Positions 11,951 to 25,500 of a stretch of 64,000 nucleotides of DNA are shown here, one piece after another (positions within the stretch are counted from its first letter, which is position 1; each line of letters begins with the position of its first letter). The notes beneath the pieces are model-generated. The model was not told the DNA's origin. It did not search any database and saw nothing but the letters and a program-made list of their open reading frames with translations. The stretch comes from Rhabdornis inornatus (lineage: Eukaryota; Chordata; Aves; Passeriformes; Rhabdornithidae): NCBI GenBank assembly GCA_013397075.1, contig VWZS01003386.1:310583-374582 (forward strand), written 5' to 3'. The position numbers were made by a program, and so were the translations under genes.

Positions 11951-14900
11951 GTTTGGAGCCTTGTAATGCCCTCACTCAGCTGCTGCTCCAGCTGCCGTGT
12001 AATACCAAAGTGCTCTCCTCATTTAGTTGCCCTCTGGTGTCCCCATAAGTGAGCTGACATAGGTGACAGGTGGGGATGGAAATACGAGCCGTGATGATTA
12101 ACGCAGTGCTCATTTAGAAATGCGGGGCAGTGTTGGTTTGTCCCTGCCCTGTGTGATGTGTCCCCTCTAGTCCAGAGACTGCAACACCCAAGCCACTGCA
12201 AAGCCCGGCTCAGGCAGGGGGGTGAAGCCAGGCTTTGACAAGTCCAGCACCCTAGAAATCTTCTGCTGCATCCTGCAAACCTATTCGGGCTCAAAGCAAG
12301 AATATCAGCCTACCATGCCTGCCTGGATAGTGCCAAAGGCATACAGGCAAGGCTCTAAGGACCTCTGGAAAATTATCTTCTAAAAGTGGCTAGTATCTTT
12401 GAGCCTGCAAAACAGGAAAAGGTGCAAAACTAAGAATTTGGGAGGGGGTGAAACCAGCACAATGACCTGGGCTGGAGTCAAGTCAGACAACCTCCTGGAG
12501 GCCTTCTGCTAAAGCAAGGTAAGCCTTTAAAGTTCAGATCCTCACCTGTCATGATAAAACATATACTTTGAAGTACAAAGCACAGCAGAGTATCAAGACT
12601 GACCATTTGCAGTTGCTTTTCCTATAGCCAGCCTCCAGCACAGCAGGGTTCTGCTATATGTCTTGTATCTCTTGTCTAGAAAGACTAAAGGCTCTCCTCT
12701 GAAGTGTCTCATCTATTTTAGATGCAGGAGATCCCTGCACCAAATATAAAACACTTACAGTCCAGACAGCCTTTAGCACTTCAAAAAAGTTTTAGATCAT
12801 CTGCACAATGTTGAACTTTTGTGGAGTAAGGGAAGAATTTTTTCCTTACATTTTGCTTTAAGCATTGCCAAAGAACTTTCATGCCCTGATTTTTTGAGTC
12901 ACTTGATCACCAGCACAAGATGAACCATATGATCCCAGCATATGACACGGCATTCTAAAGCAGAGAGCTGTGGCCCTGTGTGTCCCCATCTAGCTGATGG
13001 CTCTGCACAGACGCCCTGCCACTGCAGTGGCAGTGGGACTGATGGCATAATTCTGCCCCTGCTGCATTTCATGGGTGAAGCTCTAACTTGGGGCTGCAGT
13101 TCATTACAGCATCTTGTGCCTGTTACCTGAGTTCTTCCCAGCACCCATGGACTGCCCAGCCACACCCAGAGCATTGCCATCGGGCCCTGGAAGGGGCTGA
13201 GCTCCAGCTTGTCTCACAGCCAAACCCACCTAGTAAGCTCTAGTGAAAGAAATTGGGAGTGCTCCCCAACATTTTGCATGTGCACCCAGCCACAGCATAG
13301 CCCAGCAACAGACAGAAGCTGTCTGTCATGAGGACTGGTGCTGGTAAGCTGTTCTCCACACAGGTTAAACAGCCTCCAGGACTGGTAGAAATTGTTAAAT
13401 ACATTACTTTTACCAGCAGCTCTGCTCCCAGGAATGTCCAGAGTCTCCCAGAGCGCCTGCAAGCTGCAGCCACTCATCCATCCACGTGGTTATCCCAGTG
13501 CAGTGACCAGGGTGAGGTCAGGAGGAGCTATCAGGAAGGAAGGAGCTGTCAGGTGGAACCTGGGTGCTGGCAGTGGGGAGATAGTGGGTGCCCTGCTCGC
13601 TCTGCCCTGTCAGGATAGGGTCACCCAAGGCAGTGCTGCCCACCCAGTGGGACAGGGAATGAAGAGCCTGGGGTAGGCTTCTCAGTCAGCCCCAGCCACA
13701 CCTCTGTCTGCAGGATGCTGCTGGCAGCTCCGATGTTCTGCTCAGGAAGAGCCCAACAGAGACTCCCCGACACCTTCAGCTTTCCTGCAGCCATCTGTGC
13801 ATGGAAAGACACCATCAGCCCTCAGGCAAAAGGCAGTGCCATGGCCAATAACTGTGGCAGCAAGCACACTGGCTGCAGTGGTCATCAGCTATTTTCACAG
13901 GACACCGAGTCTGCAGTGGAAAAAAAAAAACCAAAAGTAGCAAACGAAAGCACGTCTGAGCAATAGCTGTATGCCTGCAGGAGCACGCAGAGGACTGGAC
14001 ATGCTGGAGATGTCATGCAGAGCTGTGCTGGTTTCGCTCTGATCAGATGAGGATGAGGTTGTTTTTTTGCAATTTGTGGTAACAGCATTTTGCAAGCATG
14101 ACAAAAATGTGTGGTAACCCCTGGGCAAACTGGGGCAGCCTCTGCACACAGACCATGCAATGTGAGGTTTGGCAGAGTCAGGCCAGGGGCTGTAACTGCC
14201 CCATGCCTGTCCCTGTGCTCCCAGGGCACAGGGTGAGCCCTGCCACCCACACCAGCCCTTGGCCACCTCCTGTGGCTGCTGGGCTTCCTCTGGGGCCTGC
14301 TCCTGGGGTTCAGCAGTGCTGCCATGGGGTGACCTGTGCCATGAGTGCCCTGGTCCCTCTGGAGCACCGCTGTGGCTCAGCTGTGGACAGAGCCCTGCAG
14401 CCAGGCCAGCAAAGAACCCCAGAGGCATGTGGGGCTGAGTGCTGGGAAGCAAAGGGTGCACTCATGAGCCAGGGACAAGTCCTGCTGGCAGTGCCCAAAG
14501 CCTTGCAGTGAGTGAGCAAAACAGTAGAAAAAATCAATTTGCTTTGACAGCATGTCCTTATTGTCTGTGTACTGGTTTGTATTAATGAAATCACTACAGT
14601 GGGGTAGTGAAGTGCTCATTTGCCCCATTAGTTTGCTTTGCTTGAGAGAAGTACCCTTCACCTCCCCTTTTATTAACTTCTAAAATACACATTGCACCTG
14701 GACTAAGGACACCCCAATGGCGTGGAGAGTGGATGTGTGTCCTTAGCTCCAGCTGCTCAGGGACTCATCCAAAAGAAAACTGATTTTGAAGGAGTAAACA
14801 GGACAATGCTAGAGGCAAATCACCATGACCCAGAGCCAAGGCATGGCTTGATTAATTTAGCTCTACTCCCTTAAACAGTTTATTTTACTAATCAAGAAAG

Positions 14901-15800
14901 ATTTGCAGAAAACAGGTCTGGTCACAGTAACTTGCAATGGTGCTGACACAGGATGCTCACATTTGGTACAGCTCTTACTTGGTATTCCATTTTGACTGAG
15001 AACCAGATCAGAAAAGGTCACATAGCACATAAAAACGGTGGCAAAACCTGGCCAACTCACAGCTCTGAAAACCATATCTAACCCACAAACCAGCATTAAG
15101 AAGACACTTTGTCAGGCAAGAATTTTTTCTTCTCTCTTTGAAATGGCACATTTTAAATCAATGAACTGGATGAAACAAGCATAATCAACACAGAATCCAG
15201 GTCCTGACTCCAGAACTGGACAGGCAGTAAATGTTATGGGAAGACCAGTCAGACACAGACACTGAACTGAATTTTTAAAGAAATACTATGTTTGGAAGAT
15301 CCTTTTTATGATTGCACATACTTCTCTAAGTCTACAGTGAGATGATTAGATGCTCCTCTTTCAAGTGAGAAGCCACAAACCCTCTGAAGTAAAAGGTGCC
15401 TTGAAACCACCACCAGATCTATCAGCAAGCCCCTTGCCTGAAGGGGATCCAAAGGCCCACGACACACAGCCTTTGGTTAGACAAATTCAAACCCCACTGG
15501 CCTAGGCAGCTGGGCAGCTGAGCCACGGGCTGCAGCTCTTATGCAGTAATATTTTCTAGTAATTAGCTAAAGCAGCTTTGAGACTTTACTCCTCAAAACA
15601 GCTCCAGCTATCCCAGAGGAACAAGGAGGCAAGAAAGGTCAATCACTGCTTAAACAAGACTTGGATACCTCTGGGGGTCCTTGCCTTCTCTTTGTGACAA
15701 ATAAGGATGACCAAAGCTGGGCAAGAAACCAGTGCCATTCTCCAGCAGTCCTCAGAAATAGCTGCTCTTGGACTTCTTTTTTGTTTTCTAGTTATCTCCA
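11951..15800. other. Intergenic, nothing recognised
   Basis: Mixed-composition DNA. ORFs up to 188 codons occur on both strands in its GC-richer part (13900-14460) but overlap one another in several frames, show no domain and have no splice or start evidence. Confidence 0.55.
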
Positions 15801-16299
15801 TGTTATCTCCTTGAGAAGCCTCTAGGACACTTTGGAGGCTTCAGGTAAGATTATGGGCAATTATGAAGGGAAGAAAGAGTTCATCTCTTGGTATCTTTTT
15901 GGACAAACAATCCAAGGCAAACAAGGTTTAGCAACATCCCTGGGATCACAGGGTTTAAGATCCCCATAACACATCCTGATGCTGTAAACTCTGAAGAGTT
16001 TCCTGGCATGGCAATGTCTTACCTGCTCCAACCTCTTGCTTCTGCTGGCCAAGTCTGCCAGCCAACCTTTTCATGGCAACCTACCCATGAATTGCTGTAG
16101 GGATAATGTGATCTCCTCACCTTTTGCCCTTTTTTTGAGATGTCAGCAGCCATCAGCTGGGAGTACCAGGTGTACCTGGTGCTCTCTGTGTCCCCACCAC
16201 AACCAACATGAGACCTGCCTGACCCTCTGTGACCCTCATGCTTTGCACAACCCCAATACAGCCTCTCACCAGCAGACCATTGAAGGAGTCGAGTTCTCT
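15801..16299. other. Intergenic beside the possible LTR
   Basis: It contains two minus-strand ORFs of 63 and 108 codons in the direction an internal retroviral region would run. Neither shows a recognisable motif. Treated as non-genic. Confidence 0.4.
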
Positions 16300-16845
16300 G
16301 TCTGAGAGGAAATGTCTCCTGCAGAGGAGCTGCTATTCCCAGCATCCCGTTTTATTGGCTTTATTGACACTACAGCCCACACCACACACCTGGTAACACC
16401 AAGGCAAAAAATGAAAAGGCAAAATTTCTGTGCCCACACAACAAGACCTTTATATAGCCAAGGGAATGAGGTTTTTCACTCCCTTCCTATTTTCCACTTA
16501 GGGAATAAACAGGAAAACCAACCTGGCCTGGTAGCTAACTTGGGAGCACACAGTGTTTTTCTGTGTGCCTCCCAGTGATGCTCCCTGCCCTCCCCTGCTG
16601 TCCCCAGCAGGACAACACTGGGTACAACACCCTGTGTCCCTGAAGGTTCCCTTGGAGGGAGCCAACAGCCTATGGCCACTTCTGAGCAGGAATGGGGGTG
16701 TGTGGGGTTGGTCTGTGTCTGTGCTGGTGGTGGGCAAAGCAAAGGCAGGAGCGTGGGCAGTGCACCACAGCCACTTGCAGGGTGGACATTGTCACCTGCC
16801 TGTGCCACCAGGAACGTTTTCCTTAGGGCAGTGTGCCCCAACATG
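16300..16845 (-). mobile_element. Possible degenerate LTR (solo or remnant retroviral element)
   Basis: On the minus strand a TATA box (CTATATAAAGG, 16447-16457) is followed about 85-95 bp later by two AATAAA signals (16360-16365 and 16351-16356), the spacing of U3-R-U5 in LTRs. A possible 5' edge is a TGTTGGGG at 16843. No primer binding site, target-site duplication or paired second LTR was found. A short hydrophobic stretch is encoded upstream at about 16930-17000 on the same strand, but no envelope or polymerase domain is recognisable. It could equally be a chance promoter-like arrangement. Confidence 0.28.
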
Positions 16846-19800
16846 CTGGGACCTCACTCTGCCACAGCACAGGGGGCCGGGGTAGGGCTCTGGAGGTCAG
16901 GCTGGGGAGCTGGAGGACATGGGCATAGTTCAGTGTACACAGGAATAGACATCATGAAATGGCAAGAGAGAAAAAATAACCAGCAGTGCCAGAAGCAAAT
17001 GAATCCCTAACTGTGCCAAGTCCTCAGGCCCTAAATGGTGCAGCAGGTCTCTGACCCACTCAGCCCATGTGAAAGCAGAGAGCCCAGCAGAATGAACTCT
17101 GGTAGCAATATGATGGCTTAGGTCATGGCCACAAAGCTGGGACAACCAGGAGGGGGAAGTTTCTTCAAATACCAGAAAGGAAAGTTGCATAACCACTGCC
17201 CAGATCATTCAAGCTGGGCCTGATGTCCTCCTCCAAAATTAGGATGACTTCCTGTTGCATCAGTTTTTCCAGCTGAATGCGTGGCACAGAGCAAACTGGG
17301 GGTTGTGGACCCCATCCACAAGGTGCACTGGGATGGAGGCTGTGGAAGGAGGGTGTCCACCCTGCCACAGCTCAGCAGCCTCTGGGAAGTCGCACATGCT
17401 TGAGGGAGTAGAAAAACAACTCAAAAACTATTGTCTGCAAGGCTCATCACAGCAGCCAGCTTTGAAACTCCTTCACTGAGCTCACATGCTGGTGACCAGA
17501 GGGCCAAAGCTGGGGGATGCCTCCTGTGGGTGCTCTGCTGCCTGACATGAGGCTGGGCAAGGCACTGTGCTTTACCTCTCCCAGGCCTCTCCTCTCAGGC
17601 CACCTAGGATAGCAGCAGGAAAGCTTCAAGAGGCTTTGTCAACAAAGCTACAGTGAGAGTTTAGGTCTGGCTATTTTCAATCCCTTTCAAAAGGAACAGC
17701 AAAAAGCAAGGCAAACAGAACAGAGGCACAGGCATGAGAGCCTACTACATACAAACAGGTGTTTGCTCAGTGTGCAAAGACGCCTGTGAGAGCAGTGCTG
17801 CTCCCCCATAGCAGCTGGACACAGGCTCGATTATGGAATTAAAAGGCCACCCTGGTCAGCATTGCTCATTCCCAGGCACCGTTCATGTGCATGAATCACT
17901 GTCCTTCCCTTTGACTCATTAATCACTCCAAAATCAATAAAGGCCACATAAGTTTTTCATGTACCAGCCATTAGTGTGACCTTGTGTCTGTCTCTGCAGA
18001 GGGTATGAAATAAAAGCATTTGAGATCAAAGCAATCGGCACTGAATGTACGCAGCACCAGAGCCGGTGGAGCCTGCTGATTTACAGCCACTGAGCTCATA
18101 CCGTGGTTGTTTTGGCTCCCAGGAGCCCTGAGCAGTCACAAAGCCCTTGTTGTCCTCTAGGGACACAGCAGGCAGGAGGGGACTGCTCTGAAAGGATGTT
18201 CTTTAGGATTTATTTCCTTACAGATGGGGACTACTTTCTTGTCCAGGAGCAAGTGTTTACAACGTCCTCAGGGATGAGCAGATGCATCCCCTTCCCCAGG
18301 CACTCACTCTGGTGGGATCAGAGCCGGAGCTGCTGTGTTCCCCTCCCATGGCACCTGCCTTGCTGCCACCCTTCACCCAAGCCTTTGGCACTCTTCTGCT
18401 CCAGAACAAACACTTCACACAGCAAAACTTGCTGGAGAACCACTATCACTGGGGGACCAGAAGGACCAAAGTCATTCACCAGGGACAGAGCATGGTAAAC
18501 TCAGCCTTCCACAACACTTGGACCACAGGCTGAAGCCTCCTCTAGCTGATAAGGCAGCCACAGGAGCCAGAACACCTACATGTCTTCTGAATGCATATAT
18601 TTCTTTTGGGACTGCGACAGCAAGAGCCAGGCAGTGCTGCTGGCCAATTACCATCACTATTGATCACTTCTGCATCCAGCTTTCTGGGTCAGGCCTGCTC
18701 TAATTTTCATAGAGGCAGGCAAAAGGCCAGTGAACCAGGAAACCACAGTGCTCAGAAATGCCTCTGGGGCATGCTGACAGGTCAACCAGGTTCACAAAAC
18801 CCAAACACCTTCCAAATGCCATGTGCCAGAGGCAGATACACTGCTATCCCACATGGCCCACTGATGAGTCCACACCAAACTCCTCATCAGCCTGTCACAG
18901 CCCTCCTGATTATCTCTGGCTAATGCTGCAGCAGAGACCACAGAATTATTTGCCCAAGGAAAGAAAGAGGTTTACTTTTCAGAAGAAAAGAATTAGTCTT
19001 TGAGCTAAGTGCTGACATGGGAGGGTAGATTAGGACACTGCAATGTGAAGCTCTTGTAGTAGCAGGAGGAACACAACTTGGACTTAATACTTCAAGACTT
19101 CCCAAAACCTGAAATCAGAAATAACCATGCCTACTGGAGACAGCCCTTAATCACAGGTAGTTTGGGTTTTAATTTAAAATCACCTCCTGTTCATATTTCC
19201 CCAGTTTTGCGTGCAGGAACCACATAAATTCCCAGCTATCCAAAGCCTCTCTCATGAATGCTGTGGTCCTGACAAAGGCACAGGGGCCAGCTGGGCCTTG
19301 CAGGCTGGTTTCGTCCACCATCATCAGCCATGCTCCCTACAACACTGGGATCTACCTGCCTGGCACAAACCACCCTTCACCACATCAAAGGCACCCAGCA
19401 GGCACCCTCCCTTCATGCCCTCCCTCTTAGGTGAGCTATGCCCCACTGTGCCCCTCTGCCTGCCTCCCTCCCTCCCCAGCTGACACCAGTGGGTGTTTTT
19501 ACTGGAAACACTGGGACACTCAGCCCTGTCATACCAGAATAGCTGTGGCCAGGCTGTGGCCAGGTGCTGTTCTCATCACTTAGGCTGTGCTGGCTGCTTC
19601 TCCTCAGTGACATCCACCCCTTCTTGTTCCTCCAAGCAGTTATTGCTTTCCAGGGCAGCTATGGTGGTGTTCCTCACTCTGTGTCAGGCTGACACATCGT
19701 GTGTCACAGCCCTTTTGGCTTTGCCTGGAGCATCTCCCACAGTTTGGGGAAGACAGACACAGACCGCTGATGCCAGCCTGCCATTCCCAGAGCAATCCCA

Positions 19801-22500
19801 CTCTACAGGCAATTCAGGTTTGCTGCACATATGCAACTTGTGGCAGATTTGGTACTCAATGGAACACACCTCTCCAGCTCAGCAAACAACCAGCCCTGCC
19901 CCACTGCTTTGTCCTGCTCTCCCTGCAGCAGGAGCTCCCTCAAAGCCTTCAGCAACCTGAAAGCAAATGTCCCAACAGCCTCTGTGGCACCATGATGTGG
20001 TTCTGGGGGTTTTGGTCCTTGATAGGCATCTGCTTGCAGAAGTAAACATGCCCAAACTGCACTAGCAAAAATTCCCCAAAGATTATATAGGGGATTTTAT
20101 TCAAGGGTGATTCTGGTTTAATCTTGCAGCTGGGCCTGCTATAAACCTTTGGACTAGAGCAGGTACAAGTAACTCCACCTGCCTGGCTGGCTACACTAGG
20201 ATATTGTTACAAAAAACATCACTTTGACATTTATAATAAAACGCGCAAGTTGAATGCTGAAGGATGGCACAGGGCCAGTGCTGGGCAGCCATGGGGGAGG
20301 ACAGGCTTCCCCTGCCTGTGCCAGTGCAGGTCACCCTGGGACAGGCAGCTCCTGCCCACCTCTGCTGGCACACAGGTGTGGTGGCACAGCAGGGGAAGAT
20401 GCCCACATGGCTGAACACACGAGCAACCATTGCTCTGCCCACACTGACACGCTCCATTATGGCCACAACAGGCAAAAGCACAGCCCTTGGTACTGCAGCC
20501 AGACTCCTGCCCTGTCCCAGCAACAAGCACAGCACCTACAGCAACACTAACCAAATGAGGAAAGAGCGCTTGTGTTTTCCTCCCTTGTGCTGCTTTTTGC
20601 TCTTCTCCTCTGTCTTTTGAAATTGCAGATGAGAAGAGTAAATATTGGAAGGTTATCCTTTGTATCTCATGATCAGATCACAAGCTAGCATGTGACTCGG
20701 GAGGGAAAAACAAGTCTTTCCAGCAGATGTCAAGGCAGCGAGCCTGCTCTGCTGACTGCTGTACCTTGCTGTCTGCAGCCAAAGTCAATTCCTGGTGCAT
20801 CCTTGAGGTACAGAACCTCATTATTCATCTGGATTTTATTCTAATTAAAGAAAACCCAGATGACTTTCATTTTGGGCTTGCCTATTTAGCAACTCTGAAT
20901 GCAATGTGTACATAAGGATAAATAGCAGCTTTCAGACACTGTTTTGTAAACAGGCTCCAGCCCAGGAAGAGCAAGAGCAGTTTGGAGCCACCCTGTAAGT
21001 CATGTGCTGGGGGACCAAGCAAAAACTTCCCACTGAGCAAAGGGACTGGTCAAACAGGAGCCCAGGTCTGACAGCCTGCAAAACGTGCCCTGCCTGTGGT
21101 GTGCTCTGAAGGCTGGGGTGGGCATGAGCAAGCAGTTGCTCTAGGAGAGCAGGGAAGCATCTCTCTGTAAGGGATGGGGTCTGGTGGTACACAAGCTTGC
21201 TGCCCTCCCTCTGACAGCACATGGGGTCTGCCCACTCCCAGAGGCTGCAGCTGGGTGCTGGCAGTGTCCCAGCACACATAGGACCAGGGGGAGCTGGAGG
21301 CCCTTCCCCACTTAAGCACCAGGGTGATAAGTACCAATACCACCTCTCGCAGCAGTGGCCCCACCATGGCCCCATCACATGATGGGTCAGCAGTTCGTGG
21401 GAAGTCAAAGGCTGAAAGCTTAAAAAAAAACAAGTTACTTTTGCCAACTCCTTCCCCACAGGAAATAAAAACTGGAGCTGAGCTTCAGCAATTTGGGTTT
21501 GACCAGACTTATCTCGCCTGGGGCCTGGGGTGAGTTTGTCTTGCCAAGCTCCTGACCAAGTATCCAGCCACAAAACCCAGCAGGGAAAGGACTAGAAGAA
21601 GGGCAGGAGAGGTAGAGACATGTGACAAGCGAAGGGGGTGGCTGTAGCAACCCCAGAGCCCCACATCAGGATGATTCTGCATGGAGAAGAAAGTCTCTCC
21701 CAGACCTTCCCATCCCCACGAGGCTGACACAAAGACCCAGCACACCAGATATTCCCACGGTCACTGTCCTCATGGCCCAGCTCAGCCAGAAAAGCTGCTC
21801 CCAGTGTATGGGACCGGGCAGGGGAACAAGGAAAGGCTTTTGCCCTTCCTTTGCCCAGGCTCCATGGACAATCAGAAGCTATTTTTAACCTGGCTCTTTC
21901 TTTTCCCCTGCAGAGGCGCTTGAATGGCTTTCCCCTCGCACACGGAAGCGCAGGGAGCATGGACGTCGTCTCTCATTGTGATGGGAAAGGTTATCGGGTA
22001 TGAAACAAAAGTGAAATCATCCGCTGGCATTCCTGGGACCAAAATAGCTGCCTGCTTCCAGCACTGACGTTATCACAGAGGAAGGAAGGCTCCGGATACA
22101 GGCTGTCCCGCTCCAGGGCTCACGTACCGGCCCTGCAGCGAGCCAGCACCAGGGCTGGCTGTGAGCAGAAGCAAAATGAGGCATTCTTGCCACAGCAGAT
22201 TAAAGATAACTTAGTGCATGAGGTCCCAAAGTTGCCATCACTGCCAAGCAGCCACAGAGCCTCACAGGAGCAACACTCAGCGACAGCCCAGCAAAGAAGC
22301 TCATCTGCCTCCTGTTAATGTCCAGCGCTAGAATCCTCCTAGGGAAAGCACTGAGTGGGGACAGCTGTGGCAAATGGACACCCCTAACAGGGACTCTGTG
22401 AGCTGCTGGCCCTGCTGCTGGCAGCCTGGGGACTGTGGTGCCTTGCCTGCAGAACTGGATCTGCTCATGGACATGGTCAGCAAAGGCAAGGCTTCGCTAT
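16846..22500. other. Intergenic, no gene recognised
   Basis: It contains an enhancer-like AT-rich patch at 17860-17990. The longest ORF (213 codons, minus strand, 20932-21573) has no recognisable domain and overlaps shorter ORFs in another frame. No simple repeats of note. Confidence 0.5.
17860..17990. promoter_or_regulatory. Candidate conserved non-coding element
   Basis: An AT-rich patch with TTTGACTCATTAATCACTCC (AP-1/MARE-like TGACTCA fused to a homeodomain TAAT core) and AAATCAATAAAGGCCACATA. Motif density suggests an enhancer. Unproven. Confidence 0.25.
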
Positions 22501-25500
22501 CAGTTCACTAAAAGCATCTTTACTGTTCCAATTATCTGGGTTTTTTTGTTACTGCTTTTTTCTCTAGCACAGATAGATTAAATCCAAGAACCAGCATAGC
22601 CACAAAGCCAAGTGTATCTATCAGGACTCTTTCAACAGAGACTTGTCACAAAACAGTGGCTTTCTGAAAGCAGAGGTTGCTGTCAGCCCACAGGTCTCTG
22701 GCATGGGCTGCCCAGGGTCACCCTGACCCAGCAGCATGTCCCTGTCTGACTGCAGCGCTGCTCCTGCCCCCATCCCCTCCTTGACTCCTGCCTTTTTGCA
22801 GCCACTTCCATCCGGATGTCTGCAAAAAATGCCAGGAAAGCACCCAGGTCTAGGGGGACCCTGGTGCCACTGCTTCCAGGAATCTCCTGTCCCTCATGCT
22901 ACAGGAAACACAACCAGCTGGGAAGTCCTTGTTTCAATTTCTCTTCTCAAGGCAGGACTGTGCAGGCTGGCCCATCTCTAGCCGCACTCTGTGAAGGGGA
23001 GATGGAAGGGAGCATTGCAGCAAGACACCAACACCAGCTGCTGCTCTCAGTCCTGCTCACCATCTGAAATGAAGCCAAAAGCCTGGGAAAGGGCTGCAGG
23101 GGCTGCTCAGGAGGGCTGGGGGAGCTCTGCAGATGCAGAAGGCAGGTAGGAGCACCGAAGAGATCCTGCAGAGTCCAGTGGAGATGGGAGTGACTGACAG
23201 GTAGCATGCTGGAGGTATGACATCTGCCAGGATGTGGGGACAGCAGGATTTGGGGAACCCAAATGTGCTGAGAAGCCTTCTGTGAAGCCCTTGTGACTTC
23301 CAGCCTGGAAGAGGAGCTCATGTACTGGACATCTGGGCTAAGACGTAAACCTCCTCCAAAGCTTCACAGCTTAAATACCTCCATGTGAGAGCACTGTCAG
23401 GATCAAGGGGTGAGTCATGGCAGTGCTGAAGCTGAGAACCAAGGAATATGAAAACTAGGGGTAAATTTTACTTCCCTGAACACACAGTAGAACATTTACC
23501 AAAATCATCCAAGGCGTTTTCCCAATAAGCTGAGCACTCCACTGCCTGCCAAACCCAGATTCTTCTCAGAGATTTAAGACTCTTCCTCATTTGAATTGCA
23601 GTAATGAACTAATACTTTGAGTGCCTCCAGCTGCCAGCAGCTGCCTTAGACTTAATTGCACCCAGAAGCCTTTCCCAGGAACTGTAGAACCATCCAGCCC
23701 AGCCCAGGCAGCAGGAGCAGCCCACGGATACTGCAGATGCTGGTTCATGGGGACCCAAGCAGGTCAGGAAACACAAGCCAGTGCTGTCTATATGGACTCT
23801 GGCTGGGATGGCAGAGCCACCAGCACAGGCTCCAGTATGGCTTTCCTGGCTTTGTTGACGGGCAAAGCTTTATCACTGTTAAAACACCGTTTGTTGCTGT
23901 GACTTTTCCCCCCCTTCTTAAATGTCAACTTGAAAAGAAAAATTCGGGAAAGGTCACTTACCAGAGAGACTGGCACAGCTCCAGTCACTTGGATAAACAC
24001 ATGTAGGGTCAGCTGCTGCAAGAGGGGATTTTAAACCAGTTATTTACCTGGTTGAACAAGTGTTGTGTTTCTGCAGAAGAGCAAGACTTCATGTACCTTG
24101 CAGGAGGCAATCAATCTCCTCACCACCCATCCATTGCTGCTGGGATTGTTAACCATTTGGGACACCCAGATAGAGAAGATGCTTAGCTCAGGATGCCAAA
24201 TTTTCTATTTAAGGGGGCACAGGCACCCATGAAAGCCCCAGGCCTACCCTGAAGGAACTGGGACACTAGCTGGACACTGGAGAGCTACTCAGCAGCAACC
24301 TCACTGGACCCCTTCCTGAGGTGGAACCCACTTGGGCTGCTCTGCACCCCTGCGTGGTATGGGGCTGGTCACCCTTGGTTCTTCAGGCCAGTTGAGCCAT
24401 TAATTCTGGGCTGGGAGCAAAGTGCCAGAGTTAGTGAGGAGCAGCATTATCCGTACCTGGATGCATGCAGAGCAGATCTGGAGCAAGGTGCACTGGGCCC
24501 CATTCTTATGGCAGCATGAGACCTAGCGCTCCCTTCCCTCCTGCTTTGCCAGGTGGTAAAAAAGGGTAACAGCAACTTCCCTGAAAACTCCAGCTCCATC
24601 AGAAAAATCCCCAGCTACACAAAGGCACAGATGACCAGGGACTGCTTTCGCAACACAGTCAGCAGGTGTGCTGATAAGGAGCAGTCCCTACAGGCACAGC
24701 CCCATGATGCCCTTTATCTGCTGCCTCTGCACTTCATCTCAGCAGGTACTTTTTGCCTCTCACCTGGTGAGTTTCTACCCCACTGCTGAATGTGCTGACT
24801 GCAGTCGAGTCAAGAATTTGACTAAAATAATAAACCACTTGTCTTCCTGTCCCAGCCTTCCCTATGGCTTCTCAACAAGGGATACTTCACAATTCTGCTG
24901 AACAAAATCTGTTGACTTTTGCCCTTGTTTATAAGCAGTATGCTATTTATGACTTGCCCAGAGCACTCCATAGCTCAGTAGTCTCCAAACCAGCACATGG
25001 ACCAGAGCACTTCCCATGGCTCCCCCAGCCAGATGAGTCTGCTGCAAACTGGGTTTCCAAACCACCACCAGCTGAACACATTTGGTTGATCAAGGTCCTG
25101 CCTCAGAGGCGCACCATCCCCTCAGCATCCTGATGCCCAGCATCCTTCCTGCACTCAACACTTCTGCAAGGGCCTGGATGAGACCATCACCTCCACAAGC
25201 TAGGAGAGCTGGAGTCACTCCAGAGGACTGGTATCAACCCCATAGCAGGCAGGGAATGGCTTTGCAAGTGCCTCCTTCATGGTCAACCCCTGTGGCCAAG
25301 CTTGCTGAGCAACTTCCCGGCAGCAGCCCTGGTTTCAGCAGGGAGGAGAGTGTGCTCCTGCCAGACCTTCAGCAGCCCCAGCTCATTCTCCAGAGAGATC
25401 AAGCCACACTGCATGCTGGGCAAGACCAAGAGATTTGGCATAAGAACTCTTCCCACAGCAAAACAGGCACTCACTGTGTGATCAAGTTTAGCTCAGTTGA

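Noticed and set aside
11215..12048. 277-codon plus-strand ORF across the CpG island
   Set aside because: Its middle is translated TG/CA/TATA microsatellite (runs of Cys/Val, Tyr/Thr/His) and its ends are GC-rich low-complexity sequence. No domain, and competing ORFs in other frames.
13885..14461. Overlapping 160- and 188-codon minus-strand ORFs
   Set aside because: Two frames of the same GC-rich stretch, no domain, no promoter or splice evidence.
16930..17208. Hydrophobic-tailed 92-codon minus-strand ORF as a retroviral envelope fragment
   Set aside because: The hydrophobic stretch alone is not diagnostic; no fusion peptide, disulfide motif or other envelope signature is visible.
20231..20554. 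Cysteine-rich 107-codon minus-strand ORF
   Set aside because: Cysteine spacing resembles no family I know, there is no signal peptide, and equally long ORFs overlap it on the other strand.
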